A stretch of 64,000 nt of DNA from Ziziphus jujuba (taxonomy: Eukaryota; Streptophyta; Magnoliopsida; Rosales; Rhamnaceae). This document shows positions 10,661 to 21,775 of this stretch, piece by piece. Under the pieces are notes generated by a model, which saw nothing but the letters and a program-made list of their open reading frames with translations, made no database searches and was not told the DNA's origin. The translations under genes were made by a program, and so were the position numbers. The stretch is taken from positions 18,391,501 through 18,455,500 of the forward strand of contig NC_083389.1 in assembly GCF_031755915.1 (NCBI RefSeq), in the 5' to 3' direction. How positions within the stretch are numbered: the stretch's first letter is position 1; every line of letters starts with the position of its first letter.

Positions 10661-12015
10661 AGTGTGGAAGACGTTTTCCCTTTGAACTTGATCCTCATTC
10701 GTGTATACAGCTAGCACTCTCCTAAAAACCAAATTTAATTTCGTATTGGGTGCATGTAGAGTCTCAGCTTCATCCTCAAAGTCTTCCTTTTCTTGCTCAG
10801 TTTCACCTCACCTTCCTCACTTTTCGATTCTAGCTCATCATTACCCTTCAACACCATGATTCTTCTATTGGGCATTGGCTAGCGATGTGTACTCATCCCT
10901 GGCACTTAAAACAAACACTTTCTCTAGATCTTGAAGGTTTAGGATCAGATTTACCTTCACTCTTTGGTGCTTGGACAGATTCGGTTCTACTCTTTCTCTT
11001 TGGCCGATTTGAACTTTCTTCTCTAGCTTTCAGGTTTGACTTGTTTTCATAGATAAGATTGTTTCTCCAGCCACTTGGATTTGATTTTCCGCTGTTGGAA
11101 ACATCCCCAAACCGTGAGCTTACACCCCTCCTCTTGAATTGATGCTCAAGTTTAATAGCCACATGCAACATCTCCTCCAATTGCATATATTATTGTAATT
11201 TTAGTTGATTGGCTATCTCACAACTTAAACCACCTAAAAATCTTGCCATGGTTGCTTCTCTATCTTCATTCATGCTGAATCTCATCATAAGGATCTCCAT
11301 CTCCTTGTAATATTCCTCCACGGACCTATTTCCTTGAGATAAAGATTAAAGTCTTTGATGCAGCAGCTTATGATAGTGTGATGGTACAAATCGCTTCCTC
11401 ATGGCTCCTTTCATTTGTCGCCATGTAGTAATCAAGTCATCACTAACTCTTCTTCGGGTGTTTTGCTCATTAGTCCACCATTGGAGTGCATAGTGTCCAA
11501 ATTCCATTGCTGCCAATTTAACTTTCTTGGCCTCCAAATAGTTATGATAGTAAAAAATCATCGTCATTCGCTCCTCCCATTCCAAATAAGCTTCCGGATC
11601 ACTTTTTCTGATGAAAGGCGGAATGTTTACCTTGATATTCCCAAGATCATCATCTTCATTCATTACTGGTCTCCGACGGTTTTGCCTTCCTTAGAGTGCA
11701 AAATTTTCATCAAACTCCTTTTCCATGTCATCTTCAAAGTTACCTTCCCACAATTCCTCTCTAGATCGCTCTCGACCTTGGCCTCCATAAGCATCAAACC
11801 TTGTATTCGACATTCCTTGGGATGTTTCTAATATGTCCATCCTTTGATTTATATGGTCAAATTGAGTATTCATCCGCTATAATTGCTCCAATACAGGCCT
11901 CATGTTTGTTTGCTCACCATCTTTGTAGCTCGGGAATCACCTTTAAATCCTATAGACTCCTCTTCATTGATCCTTAATGATGGATCTCTGTTTCTTAACC
12001 TTAAATCTGCCATGT
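10661..12015 (-). pseudogene. Element A gag (broken)
   Basis: The minus-strand start ATG at 12013-12015 gives MADLRLRNRDPSLRINEEES. Then come the gypsy capsid (NIKVNIPPFIRKSDPEAYLEWEE, FGHYALQWWTNEQNTRRR, KRFVPSHYHKLLHQRL), MLHVAIKLEHQFKRRGV, and a CCHC zinc knuckle. That knuckle reads CFKCQG-stop-VHIASQC: all four ligands are present but a TGA (10893-10895) replaces the usual Trp codon. Element D has TGA at the same place (55758-55760). Other stops lie near 11180, 11340 and 11690. Gag forms the particle shell and binds element RNA. Confidence 0.8.
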
Positions 12016-13146
12016 TAGTATGAATAGCATAAAACTAAAATAGAATCTAACCAAAATCACTCCCTTACGTGTTTCACTCAAACAAGGTCTAAACACTCAT
12101 GTTTGCACACTAGTTTCGGCTTTTGACCCTCTTTTAAGCTCACACACTCTTGCCTTTTTCCACTCAAGGAATTATCTCAAAGTTTTAATTAAAACACTCA
12201 TAAAATAGAAATTAGATCATAAGTATGTTTTAATTAAACTTGTCAACAAAACAGTAGCGAAAAGCAAACAATACCGAGTGAATTTCAAACACCTAATTCT
12301 CAGCTTTTCTATACAAATAAGGCATTTTAGCAAAGGAAATTTTGGAATAAATAAGATTTGGACCAGATGGTAAGAAATTAAGTATTCAAGACTAAAAATT
12401 TAGGAAAAGAAATTTAAACACGAACAAGAATCAATTTGGACAAAAATAAGGAATAGTTGTTGGTTGTTATCCTTTGTAATTCAAGTTTTTGTATCAAATC
12501 CTTTAACTAATTTTAATCTAATATTTTTAGCACCCAAAATTCAGATATCCAGCAGCAAAATAAATCTTCAGCAACTCCAAATATTGAATAAATAGTCAAC
12601 AATTCAGCAGTTCAAAGAAATTCCTAGCAAACACCAAATTCAACAAACTGATTTTTTTTTTATTCGGCTTTTCTTCTTTTTTTTATTTTTTTTTATTTAC
12701 AGAATGTAAAACAACTCCAGTAGCAAATATCAACACCAAAAATAGCAATTCCAACACCAAAAACTACCAAACCCATGACCACCAACAACAAAATACAAAT
12801 GTGCAGTATTTTATATATATATATATATATATGTTGCCACAAGCCCCTCTATTTTTAAAAAAATATATATATATGAATGCAAATATTTAAGATCAAAAAC
12901 AGCAAAGAAAAATCAACAATAAACTAAATTACCGAGAACAAGAATGAAAAACAACCAACAATCTAGGAAACAAAAAATACAGTAAAACTAGGAAAACCTA
13001 ATTTAACTAAGAGTGATTTTTTAAATTTTTTTTTTATATGCTAAATGTGTATGATGATAGAAGCAACCTTAACCTAATGCTAAAATTGCAAATTAACATA
13101 AAAAAAATAAAGTAAATAAAGGTAGATCAAACCTGAACAAAATTTG
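12016..13146 (-). other. Element A untranslated leader
   Basis: The 1.1 kb between the primer-binding site and gag is A+T-rich with poly-A/T runs and AT microsatellites (about 12814-12831). It has no reading frame. It corresponds to the leaders of B (15177-16249) and D (53534-54625), which share features such as the TTCGGTATTGCTTGCTTTT block in the opposite orientation. Confidence 0.7.
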
Positions 13147-13158
13147 GCTTTGATACTA
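13147..13158 (-). promoter_or_regulatory. Element A primer-binding site (initiator tRNA-Met, two mismatches)
   Basis: The minus strand reads TAGTATCAAAGC just inside the 5' LTR end at 13161, against TGGTATCAGAGC expected for the 3' end of initiator tRNA-Met. It sets the orientation of A. Confidence 0.75.
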
Positions 13159-13160
13159 AA

Positions 13161-14037
13161 TGATACGAACCTAGGATGACCTGCTCCTAAACCAGTATTA
13201 TATTAGCCTAGATATCAATTAAGTTAAGATTTTAATGGAATGACCTCAACCCCTAACCAACCTGTGATTAGAAACCTTCGTATAATAAAGACGCCACAAT
13301 AGGTGATGGATATCCTATTGATAAATCAAAACTAAAACACTTACTCTATAATAGTGTTTTAAGTGTTCAAAGAGAACAAAGAGTAATTTAATCTCAGAAA
13401 TTAAATTCTAAATATTATTAAAAGTGTGTTCTTCCTAACAAATAAGCCCTTAAATAGGCTAGAGTCACAAAATAATAAACCCTAAAAAAACTAGGTAAAA
13501 CCAGCCACATAAAGTAGGAAACCTAGTGTTGGCTGAAAATCACCTCCTTTCCTAATCTAATTTGGATTAATTAATTTCTTAATTTTGAAATAGGAATTAA
13601 TTAATTTACAATGAAAATAATAAAATAATAACTTTCCTAAGTTGATTTTTCTATAAAATAAATAAATAAAAATCAAATAAAAGACTAACTTCCTAAAACA
13701 AAAAGTAGAAATCAAATTAGGAAACTAAATAATATCTTTTTGGCTAAGTTGACTTTGATAAATCTTTGGCCAATTCAAGCTCTAAATCATCTTCCATATG
13801 ATTTTTAGGATTCCAATTAGGATTATCATCGAGTCCCACAAGTTTCCTTACTTGGATCAAAGAGAAAATGCCAACTCAGCGAAATGCAGTAAAGCCAGCA
13901 AAAAAATATAGCAAAACAGGCCAACTTTCTCTCTGATGCGCATAAGCCCCAAATGACCAGCTTACCTTCGGTATTGAGCATTTACCATGACTTCTTCATG
14001 ATATCAAGCAAATTCAAGAAGATTTGAACCCATTTCC
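13161..14037 (-). mobile_element. Element A 5' LTR, main part
   Basis: The LTR is split by element B. This part has the terminal TATCA (minus sense) at 13161 and runs to the TTTCC duplication at 14033-14037. The remaining start of the LTR is at 21370-21626. Confidence 0.85.
14033..14037. repeat. Target-site duplication TTTCC, left copy (element B)
   Basis: TTTCC is repeated at 21365-21369. Joining 14037 to 21370 restores the LTR sequence seen uninterrupted in element A's other LTR near 7405-7415. Confidence 0.85.
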
Positions 14038-15162
14038 TGATGCGAATCAACCCGTACCCGTACAACCGACAACCCGATGGGATGCTGACCCAATATGGAT
14101 AAAGACTGGGCCGATCACTAGGGCTCAAGTTAAGAGATTTAGGGATAAAATTGCTGCCTTTATCTAGGTAGTAATTCATTCTCAAGAAGGCCTGTCCATA
14201 CCCGAAGATACAAGGCCTGTTTTGAGCATACAAGTGGTGAAAGCCGATACGGACCTGGGTAGCGATTTTGGTGCATTTATGGATTACAGTGGGAAATGGG
14301 GTCAAATCTTCTTGAATTCACTTTATATCACTAATAAGTCATGGGAACTGGTCTAGGCCGAAGCTAATCTGGTCATTTAAGTGGTGTGCGCATGAGAGAG
14401 AAATTGGTCGATTTTGCTGTATTTTCTGCTGGCTTTGTTGTATTTTACTGAGTTCGCTTTTTCTCTTTCCTCCAAGAAAGGGAAACATGTGGGACTTATT
14501 GATCAGCCTATTTGGCATCCTAAAATGCATTTGGAAGCTGATTTGGAGCCTAAATTGGTTAAAGATTGGTTAAAGTCAACTTAGTCAAAAGATAGTATTT
14601 TAGTTTCCTAATTTAATTTCTACCTTTTGTTTTAGGAAATTACCTTTACTTTTGGATTTTTTATTTATTTTTTTGCTGGAAAAATAAGTTTAGGAAATTT
14701 ATTATTTTATTCTCTTCATTGTAAATTAATTAATTCCTAATTCAAATAAAGAAATTAATGAATCAAAATTAGATTAGGAAAGGAGAAAGAAAATTCGCCA
14801 ACATTAGGAAACAATAAGGATGGCCGGTTTTTGCTTTAGTTTTTAGGGTTTTATTTTGTTTTATCTTAGCCTATAAAATGGTTTATTTTTTAGGAAGAAC
14901 ACATCATTAATAATATTTAGAATTTAGTTTGTGAGATTAAATTTCTCTTTGTTATTTTAAACACCTACAACATCATTAATGAATAAGTGTTTTAGTTTGA
15001 CTTATCGATAGAAAATCCATCACCTATTGTGGCATCTTCATTATACCAAAGTTTCTAATCATAGGTTAGTTAGGGGTCAAGATGACCATTAGAACTTGAA
15101 CATAATTAGATCTAGGCTAATATAATACGAGTTTAGGCGCAAGTCGTCTTAGGTTCATATTA
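14038..15162 (+). mobile_element. Element B 5' LTR
   Basis: About 1.1 kb, from TGATGCGAATCAACCCG to GGTTCATATTA. Its first ~300 bp encode, in a frame now interrupted, the segment homologous to the pol tail (GPITRAQ.KRF.DK.., SIQVVKADTDLGSDFGAFMD). The usual TG...CA end has changed from TATCA to TATTA. Confidence 0.9.
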
Positions 15163-15164
15163 TT

Positions 15165-15176
15165 TGGTATCAGAGC
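15165..15176 (+). promoter_or_regulatory. Element B primer-binding site (initiator tRNA-Met)
   Basis: A perfect TGGTATCAGAGC two bases after the 5' LTR end. Confidence 0.95.
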
Positions 15177-16249
15177 AAAATTTTGTTCAGGTTTGATCTA
15201 TCTTTATTTGCTTTATTTATTTTTTTGTTAGTCTACAATTTTAGCATTAGGTTAAGGTTGCTTCTATCATTATACACATTCTGCATATTGTTTTTTTAAA
15301 AAAAAATCATTCCTAGTCAAATTAGGTTTTCCTTGTTCTACTATATTTTTGTTTCCTAGTTTGTTGGTTGTCTTTCATTATTGTTCTTGTTAATTTTTGT
15401 TTTTGTCGATTTTTTTCTTTGCTGTTTTAGTCTTAAATATTTGCATTCATATATTCAAAAAAAAAAAAAGGAAAAAAGAAAAAGAAAAGCCGAATAGATA
15501 TATATATATATATAAAACTGCACAATTTGTATTTTGTTTGGGAGGTCACAGGTTTGGTGATTGTTTGGTGTTGGAATTGCAATTTTGGTGTTGATTCTTG
15601 ATACTGTATCTATCTTATGCTCTGTGAGTAAAAATAAATAAATAAATAAATAAAGTGGAATAAAAAAAAATAATTTCAGTTTGTTGAATTTGGTGTTGAA
15701 ATTTGTTGCTAGAAATTTCTTGGAGCTGCTATTTTGTTGATTATTTATTCAATATTTGGAGTTGATGGAGAATTATTTTGTTGTTGGATATTTGAATTTC
15801 AGGTGCTTAAATTATTTGGATTAAAATTAGTTAAATGAATTGATACAAAACTAGAATTACAAGAACAACAACCAACACTATTCTTTAATTTTGTTCGAAT
15901 TTCCAGTTCTTATTGATTCTAAAATTTTCCTTGTTAATTTGCCTTATTTTGCCTAGAAAAGCTGAAAACTAGATTTCACGAATTCATTCAGTATTGCTTG
16001 CTTTTGCTACTGTTTTGTTGATAAGTTAAATTAAAACATACTTGTGATCTAATTGCTGTTCTGTGGGTGTTTTAATTAGAACTTTGAGATAATTCATTAA
16101 GTGGAAAAAAGCAAGAGTGTGTGAGCCTAAAAGAGGGTAAAAGCCGAAACTAGTGTGAAAACATGAGTGTTGAGACCTTGATTGAGTGAAACACATGAGG
16201 GAGTGATATTTGGTGAGAATTTATTTTCTTTTGCATTATTTATACTAAC
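15177..16249 (+). other. Element B untranslated leader
   Basis: A+T-rich, with a poly-A tract (about 15458-15490), a short AT run near 15500 and AAAT tandem copies near 15636-15652. There is no supported reading frame; the 65-residue frame at 15397-15594 is Phe/Lys low-complexity. Confidence 0.7.
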
Positions 16250-16931
16250 ATGGCAGATTCAAGGTTGAGGAGAGGAGATCCACCATTAAGAATGAAGAAG
16301 AATCCATAGCATTCCATGGTGATTCCTAAGCTACGGGAAGTGGTGAGCAAACAGACATGAAGGCTGTCTTGGAACAATTGCAGCAGATGAATGCTCAATT
16401 TGACCACATAAATCAAAGGATGGACAGAATAGAAACATCTCATGATGGATCAAATTTGAGGCAAGAGTTCCATGGAAGTCGAGGTAGAGGTCGATGATGC
16501 TGTGGATGACCTAGAGAGGAGTTTGAAAAGGAAAATTTTGGAGATGATTTCGAGGAAGGAATGGATGAAACACTTGCTGTCCAAGAGAGGCTAGGCCATG
16601 GGAGGCATAGGAGACAGGAGGTAGATGATGATCTTGGCAACATCAAGGTAAACATACCACCTTTCCTTGGGAAAAGTGATCCAGTGGCTTACTTGGAATG
16701 TGAAGAGCGTATGGAGATGACTTCGATTGCCACAACTATTCAGAGGCTAAGAAAGTGAAATTGGTAGCAATGGAATTTATTCATTATGCACTCCAATGGT
16801 GGACCAATGAGCAAAACACCCGAAGGAGAGTTGGTGATGACTTGATGACTACATGGCGACAAATGAAAGGAGCCATGAGAAAACGGTTTGTACCATCACA
16901 CTATCATAGGTTGCTGCATCAAAGACTTATA
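16250..16931 (+). pseudogene. Element B gag, N-terminal part
   Basis: It begins MADSRLRRGDPPLR at 16250. Recognisable capsid pieces are NIKVNIPPFLGKSDPVAYLE, FIHYALQWWTNEQNTRRRV and KRFVPSHYHRLLHQRL. Stops near 16306 and 16497 and a frameshift near 16745 break it. It ends abruptly at LLHQRL (about 16931), where the inverted pol block starts, so the C-terminal part with the zinc knuckle is missing. Confidence 0.8.
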
Positions 16932-19010
16932 ATGCATCGGCAACCACATTTTCCTTACCTTTCTTGTAGCGGGTCACATATGGAAAGGTCTCAATAAATT
17001 CAATCCACCTGGCATGCCTTCGATTGAGCTTTCCTTGGCCTTTAATATGCTTTAAATATTCATGATCCATATGAATCACAAATTCTTTTGGCATGAGATA
17101 GTGCTGCCACATTTCCAAAGCCCTCACCAAAGTATACATCTCCTTGTCATATGTCGGGTAGTTTAGTGCAGTAGGCTATAGGCCTTCCTTCTTGCATTAC
17201 TACAGCTCCAATACCTACACCCAAAGCATCACACTCAATTTCAAAAGTCTTAGAAAAATTTGGTGAAACTAGTAAAGGTGCATTACATAATTTTTCTTTC
17301 AATAAATTAAAAGATTTTTCTTGTACTTCCTCCCATTTAAAGCCAACATTCTTCTTTACAACTTCATTCAAAGGTGCTGCGATAGTGCTAAAGTCTTTGA
17401 CAAATCTTCGATAAAAACTTGCCAAACCATGAAAGCTCCTCATTTGAGTGATAGAGGTTGGTGTCAGCCACTCCTTGATTGCTTCAACTTTAGATTGATC
17501 AACTTTGATTCCTGCAGCACTTACTACAAATCCTAGGAAAACAAGCTCATCTTTGCAAAAGTCACACTTCTTCATGTTAGCAAACAACCTTTCTTTCCTA
17601 AGAATATTTAAAACTTGCCTAAAATATTCTACGTGCTCATCTAAGTTTCAGCTATATACTAAAATATCATCAAAGTATACAACCACAAATTTACCAATAA
17701 ATGGACACATAACATGATTCACAAGCCTCATGAAAGTACTAGGTGCATTAGTTAAATCAAAAGGCATGACCAACCATTCATACAGCCCATATTTAGTCTT
17801 AAATGTGTCTTCCATTCATCACCTTCTTTCATCCTAATTTAGTGTATTCACTTCCAAGATCAATTTTAGTAAACATGCAAGCACCATATAATTCATCAAG
17901 TATATCATCTAATCTAGGAATTTGATGTCTATATTTAATGGTGATATTATTTATAGCCTTACAGTCAACACACATCCTCCAAGAACCATCCTTTTTAGGC
18001 ACTAATAAAACAGGAACAGCACATGGACTCATACTTTCACGAATATAACCTTTATCAAGTAACTCACTTACCTGCCTTTGTAACTCCTTTGTTTCTTCGG
18101 GATTACTTCTATATGCAAGTCTATTTGGTATGGCATCCCCTGAAACAAAGTCAATTTAATGTTCAACCCCTCAAATAAGTGGTAATCCATTTGGAATTTC
18201 ATCCAGAAAGACATCTCCAAAATCTTGCAAAAGAGAAAGAATTGAACTTGGCAACTTCAAAGTTAGCTTGATCATTAAAATAATTATCTTTATAAATCAT
18301 GACCATCAATGGTTTCTTACACAAGATAGCTTTATTAACATCCCCAAAACTCAAATACAATTTTTTATTTTTCCTTTCTTTTCTTTCTTTTCCTTTCTCT
18401 CTCTCGGCCACCACACAACTTCCCTCTCTTTATCGGGTTTCTCACAATGGCTCTCGATTTCTCCATTTTTCTCACCCCACTTCGGCTTTCTCATGATTTT
18501 TCCACTCAATTTGAGTCTAAGAACACTTACCTTGAACAGCAAGCTCGGACTTACCTTCTTGGATGGTTGGTGAAGCCATTGGTGCCATACTAGCCTTCTC
18601 CTTGAGTTTTTCGGCCGCCCTCCTTTATTGTATTTGCAATTGGTTTCTATACACTTCCTTGGGAGTTAATGGCTCTAGCTTGACCTTCTTTCCTTTAAAC
18701 CTAAAAACAATACAATTCGGTCGACCAAAATGAGTAGCATCTTTATCAAATTGCCATGGTCTACCTAATAAAATATGTTTAGCATGCATAGGCACAACAT
18801 CACACAAAACAACATCCACATATTTATCTATGCTAAATTTTACCTTGGCTTGTTTATTCACTTTCATTTCATAACTATCATTAAGCCATTGTAATCTATA
18901 TGGTTCGGGATGTTTAATAGTTGTTAAGCCTAATTTATCAACTATAATGTTACTAATTACATTTGTACAACTTCCACTATAAATAATCATACTGCAAATC
19001 TTATCTTGGA
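16932..19010 (-). pseudogene. Element B protease, RT and RNase H in an inverted block
   Basis: On the minus strand, from 19010 downward, the order is as follows. Protease: IIYSGSCTNVISN, with the catalytic Asp now Tyr, then HILLGRPWQFDKDA. Linker: KERKERKNKKLYLSFGDVNKA. RT: MSPCAVPVLLVPKKDGSWRM from 18032, [22 protein letters not shown] at 17666-17677, and a TGA at 17648-17650. Connection: [19 protein letters not shown]. RNase [36 protein letters not shown], ending at ENVVADAL near 16932. Between ENVVADAL here and GFKQL at 19017 about 15-20 family residues ([19 protein letters not shown]) are lost, so the inversion came with small deletions at its ends. B shares the RT stop with element A. 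Confidence 0.9.
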
Positions 19011-20561
19011 TTTCACATCAGGTTTTAAGCAATTAAAAAAACTTTGTGAGCATGATAATGACTTTGGAGAAATATTTAGAACCTGTTTGAAGCATGGATT
19101 TAATAAATTTTACATATTTGAGGGGTATTTGTTTAAGGAAAACAAACTTTGTGTGCCTAATTCTAGCCTTCGAGAGTTACTAGTTTAGGAAGGTCATGGG
19201 GGTGGTTTAATGGGTCATTTTGGTATTTTTAAAACTTTATCCTTGCTGCAAGAACATTTTTATTGGCCTAGCATGAAGAGGGATATGGAGAAAATATATG
19301 AAAGATGCTTGAAATGTCGAAAGACCAAGTCCACATTGAAGCCGGATGGGTTGTACCATCCATTGCCGATTCCATCCTATCCTTGGGTAGATTTGTCTAT
19401 GGATTTTATTCTTGGTTTACCTAGGTCAAGGACAGGTAAGGATTCAATATTTGTTGTTATTGATAGATTTTCTAAGATGACACATTTTATTGCATGTAAT
19501 AAAACTGATGATGCATCTAATGTTGCTAATTTATTTTTCAAAGAAATTGTGAGATTGCATGGAATGCCTAGAACTATCATTTTGGATAGGGATGTTAAGT
19601 TCTTAAGTTATTTTTAGAAAACTTTGTGGGCTAATTTAGGTACGAAGCTTTTATTTTCAACTACTTGTCATCCACAAACTGATGGACAAACTGAAGTAGT
19701 GAATAGAACTTTGTCTGCATTGTTGAGAGTATTAATTAGTAGAAATTTGAGAATTTGAGAGGAATGTTTGCCACATGTTGAATTTGCTTATAATAGTTCC
19801 TTACATTCAGCACTAAATTTACTCCTTTTGAAATTTTTTATGGGTTTAATCCTTTGACTCCATTAGATTTAACACCTTTACTTTTAGGTGAACATGCTAA
19901 TCTAGATGGAAAACAAAAAGCTGATTTTGTGAAGCAGATTCATGAAAAGACTAAAGCAAATATTGAGAGGAGTACCGAGCAATATGCAAGGAATGCTAAT
20001 CAAGGCTGAAAACAACTTTTCTTTGAACCTAAAGATTGGGTTTGGTTGCACCTAAGAAAGGAGCGGTTTCCTGAGTAAAGGAAGTCCAAGCTCATGCCAT
20101 ATGGAGATGGACTTTTTCAAGTTTTGGAGCGGATAAATGACAATGCTTACAAACTTGATATGCCGGGTGAGTATAATGTTAGTGCTACATTTAATGTTGC
20201 TAGTTTTTCTCCTTTTGCTACAGGTGATGATTTTGATTTAAGGGCAAATCCTTTTCAAGAGGAGGGGAATGATGCGAATTCGTCCGCACCCGCACAACCG
20301 ATAACCCACTTGGGTGCTGGCCTGATATGGATTAAGACCGAGCCGATCAGTAGGTCTCAAGCTAAGAGGTTTAGGGACAAAAGTGCTGCCTTTATCCAGG
20401 AAGTAATTCATTCTCAAGAAGGCTTGTCCATATACGAAAATACAAGGCCTGTTTTGAGCATACAAGTGGTGAAAGTTGATATGGATCTGGGTAGCGGTTT
20501 TAGTGCGTTTATGGACTCCGGGCAGCGGAAAATGGGGTCAAATCTTCTTGAATTCACTTGA
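19011..20561 (+). pseudogene. Element B integrase and pol C-terminal tail running into the 3' LTR
   Basis: From GFKQLKKLCEHDNDFGEIF the frame reads the HHCC module ([23 protein letters not shown]) and the core [31 protein letters not shown], [14 protein letters not shown]. Stops and a frameshift follow near 19616, 19756 and 19815. The C-terminal part KDWVWLHLRKERF is followed by the open frame 20094-20561 (FQVLERINDNAYKLDMPGEY, RANPFQEEGND). That frame passes through the polypurine tract and about 97 codons into the 3' LTR, encoding PISRSQAKRFRDKSAAFI and SIQVVKVDMDLGSGFSAFMD before a stop. All three catalytic residues (D, D, E) are visible, but the frame is broken. Confidence 0.85.
20257..20269 (+). 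promoter_or_regulatory. Element B polypurine tract
   Basis: AAGAGGAGGGGAA directly before the 3' LTR start TGATGCG at 20270. It is the primer site for plus-strand DNA synthesis. Confidence 0.9.
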
Positions 20562-21364
20562 TATGGTCAAGGCTGAAGCTAAGTTGGTCATTTAAGTGGT
20601 GTTCGCATGAGAGAGAAATTGGCCCAGTTTTGCTGTATTTTCCGCTGGCTTTACTGTATTTGCTGAGTTGGCTTTTTCTCTTTCCTCCAAGCAAGGAAAA
20701 CGTGTGGGACTTTGTGATCAGCCTATCCTACAAAGCATATGGAAGCTGATTTGGAGCCTAAATTGGTCAAAGATTGATCAAAGTCAACTTAGTCAAAAGA
20801 TAGTATTTTAGTTTCCTAATTTGATTTCTACTTTTTGTTTTAGGAAATTACCTTTACTTTTGGGTTTTCATTTATTTATTTGCTCGAAAAATAAGTTTAG
20901 AAAAGTTATTATTTTTCTCTTCATTGTAAATTAATTAATTCCTAATTCAAATAAAGGAATTAATTAATCAAAATTAGATTAGGAAAGGAGAGAGAAAATT
21001 CAACCACATTAGGAAACAAGTATGGCCGGTTTTTGCTTTAGTTGTTAGGATTTTATTTTATTTTCTCTTAGCCTATAAAAGGGCTTGTTTTTTAGGAAGA
21101 ACACACCATTAATAATATTCAGAATTTATTTTGTGAGATTAAATTTCTCTTTGTTCTTTTAAACACCTAAAACATCATTAGTGAATAAGTATTTTAGTTT
21201 GACTTATCAATAGGAAATTCATCACCTATTGTGGCTTCTTCATTATACCAAGGTTTCTAATCATAGGTTGGTTAGGGATTAAGGTGACCATTAGAATTTG
21301 AATATAATTAGATCTCGATTAATATACTATGGGTTTAGACACAGATCGTCCTAGGTTTGTATCA
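20270..21364 (+). mobile_element. Element B 3' LTR
   Basis: About 1.1 kb, TGATGCGAATTCG...GTTTGTATCA. It is similar to but clearly diverged from the 5' LTR at 14038-15162, so insertion was not recent. Its first ~290 bp are the end of the pol frame. Confidence 0.9.
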
Positions 21365-21369
21365 TTTCC

Positions 21370-21626
21370 CACTGATCGAATCTATAAATGCACCAAAATC
21401 GCGATCCGGGTCCGTATCGGCTTCCGCCACTTGAATGCTTAAAACAGACCTTGTATCTTCGGGTATGAACAAGCTCTTTTGAGAATGGATTACTCCCTAT
21501 ATAAAGGCAGCCAGGCTTTTCTTAAACTTCTTAGCTTGAGCCCTAGTGATTGGCCCCATCTTCATCCGTATCGGATCAGCACCCCAGCGGGTTGTCGATT
21601 ATGCGGGCTCAGGCAGGTTCTTATCA
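21370..21626 (-). mobile_element. Element A 5' LTR, remaining start
   Basis: On the minus strand it starts TGATAAGAACCTGCC at 21626 and contains the LTR-encoded stretch with CGACAACCCGCTGGGGTGCTG and the reverse of GGCCAATCACTAGGGCTCAAG. It joins to 14037 once B is removed. Confidence 0.85.
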
Positions 21627-21775
21627 AAATGGATATTTAAAAAAAAATGAAAGTAGGTGAAACAATAGATAAATAAATACAAGGCAAGATTTGTAATTAA
21701 AGGAGATAAGCAACAAGAAGGCCTTGATTATTTTGATACATATTCTCCAGTAACGAGAATAAATTCCATAAGGAT
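21627..21775 (+). pseudogene. Copia-1 reverse transcriptase, second part
   Basis: Starting in the duplicated AAATG, the frame reads KWIFKKKMKVGETIDKYKA, RFVIKGDKQQEGLDYFDT, YSPVTRINSIRI, the standard continuation of the segment ending at 6532. It is cut at 21775 by solo LTR C and continues at 22907. AAATG (21627-21631) and AGGAT (21771-21775) are the target duplications of A and C. Confidence 0.85.

Larger units (their letters stand above)
14038..21364 (+). mobile_element. Element B: Ty3/gypsy retrotransposon with an inverted pol block
   Basis: The element is 7.3 kb with two complete LTRs (TGATGCGAAT...TATCA/TATTA), a perfect primer-binding site, a polypurine tract and a TTTCC target duplication. 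Gag and integrase read on the plus strand. The protease, RT and RNase H between them (about 16932-19010) read on the minus strand. Flipping that block restores the normal order gag-PR-RT-RH-IN. It is the same family as A, C and D. Confidence 0.9.
6533..21626 (-). mobile_element. Element A: Ty3/gypsy retrotransposon, minus strand, with element B nested in its 5' LTR
   Basis: On the minus strand the order is 5' LTR (21626-21370, then 14037-13161 around B), primer-binding site, gag, protease, RT, RNase H, integrase, 3' LTR (about 7445-6533). LTR ends are TGATAAGAACC and GGTTCGTATCA. The RT ([28 protein letters not shown]) is of the chromovirus kind seen in CRM/Galadriel/Reina relatives; I cannot assign the clade firmly and see no chromodomain. 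Without B the element is about 7.8 kb. A deletion has fused the integrase C-terminal region (GDWVWLHLR) to the inside of the 3' LTR, removing the end of pol, the polypurine tract and the start of that LTR. Confidence 0.85.
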
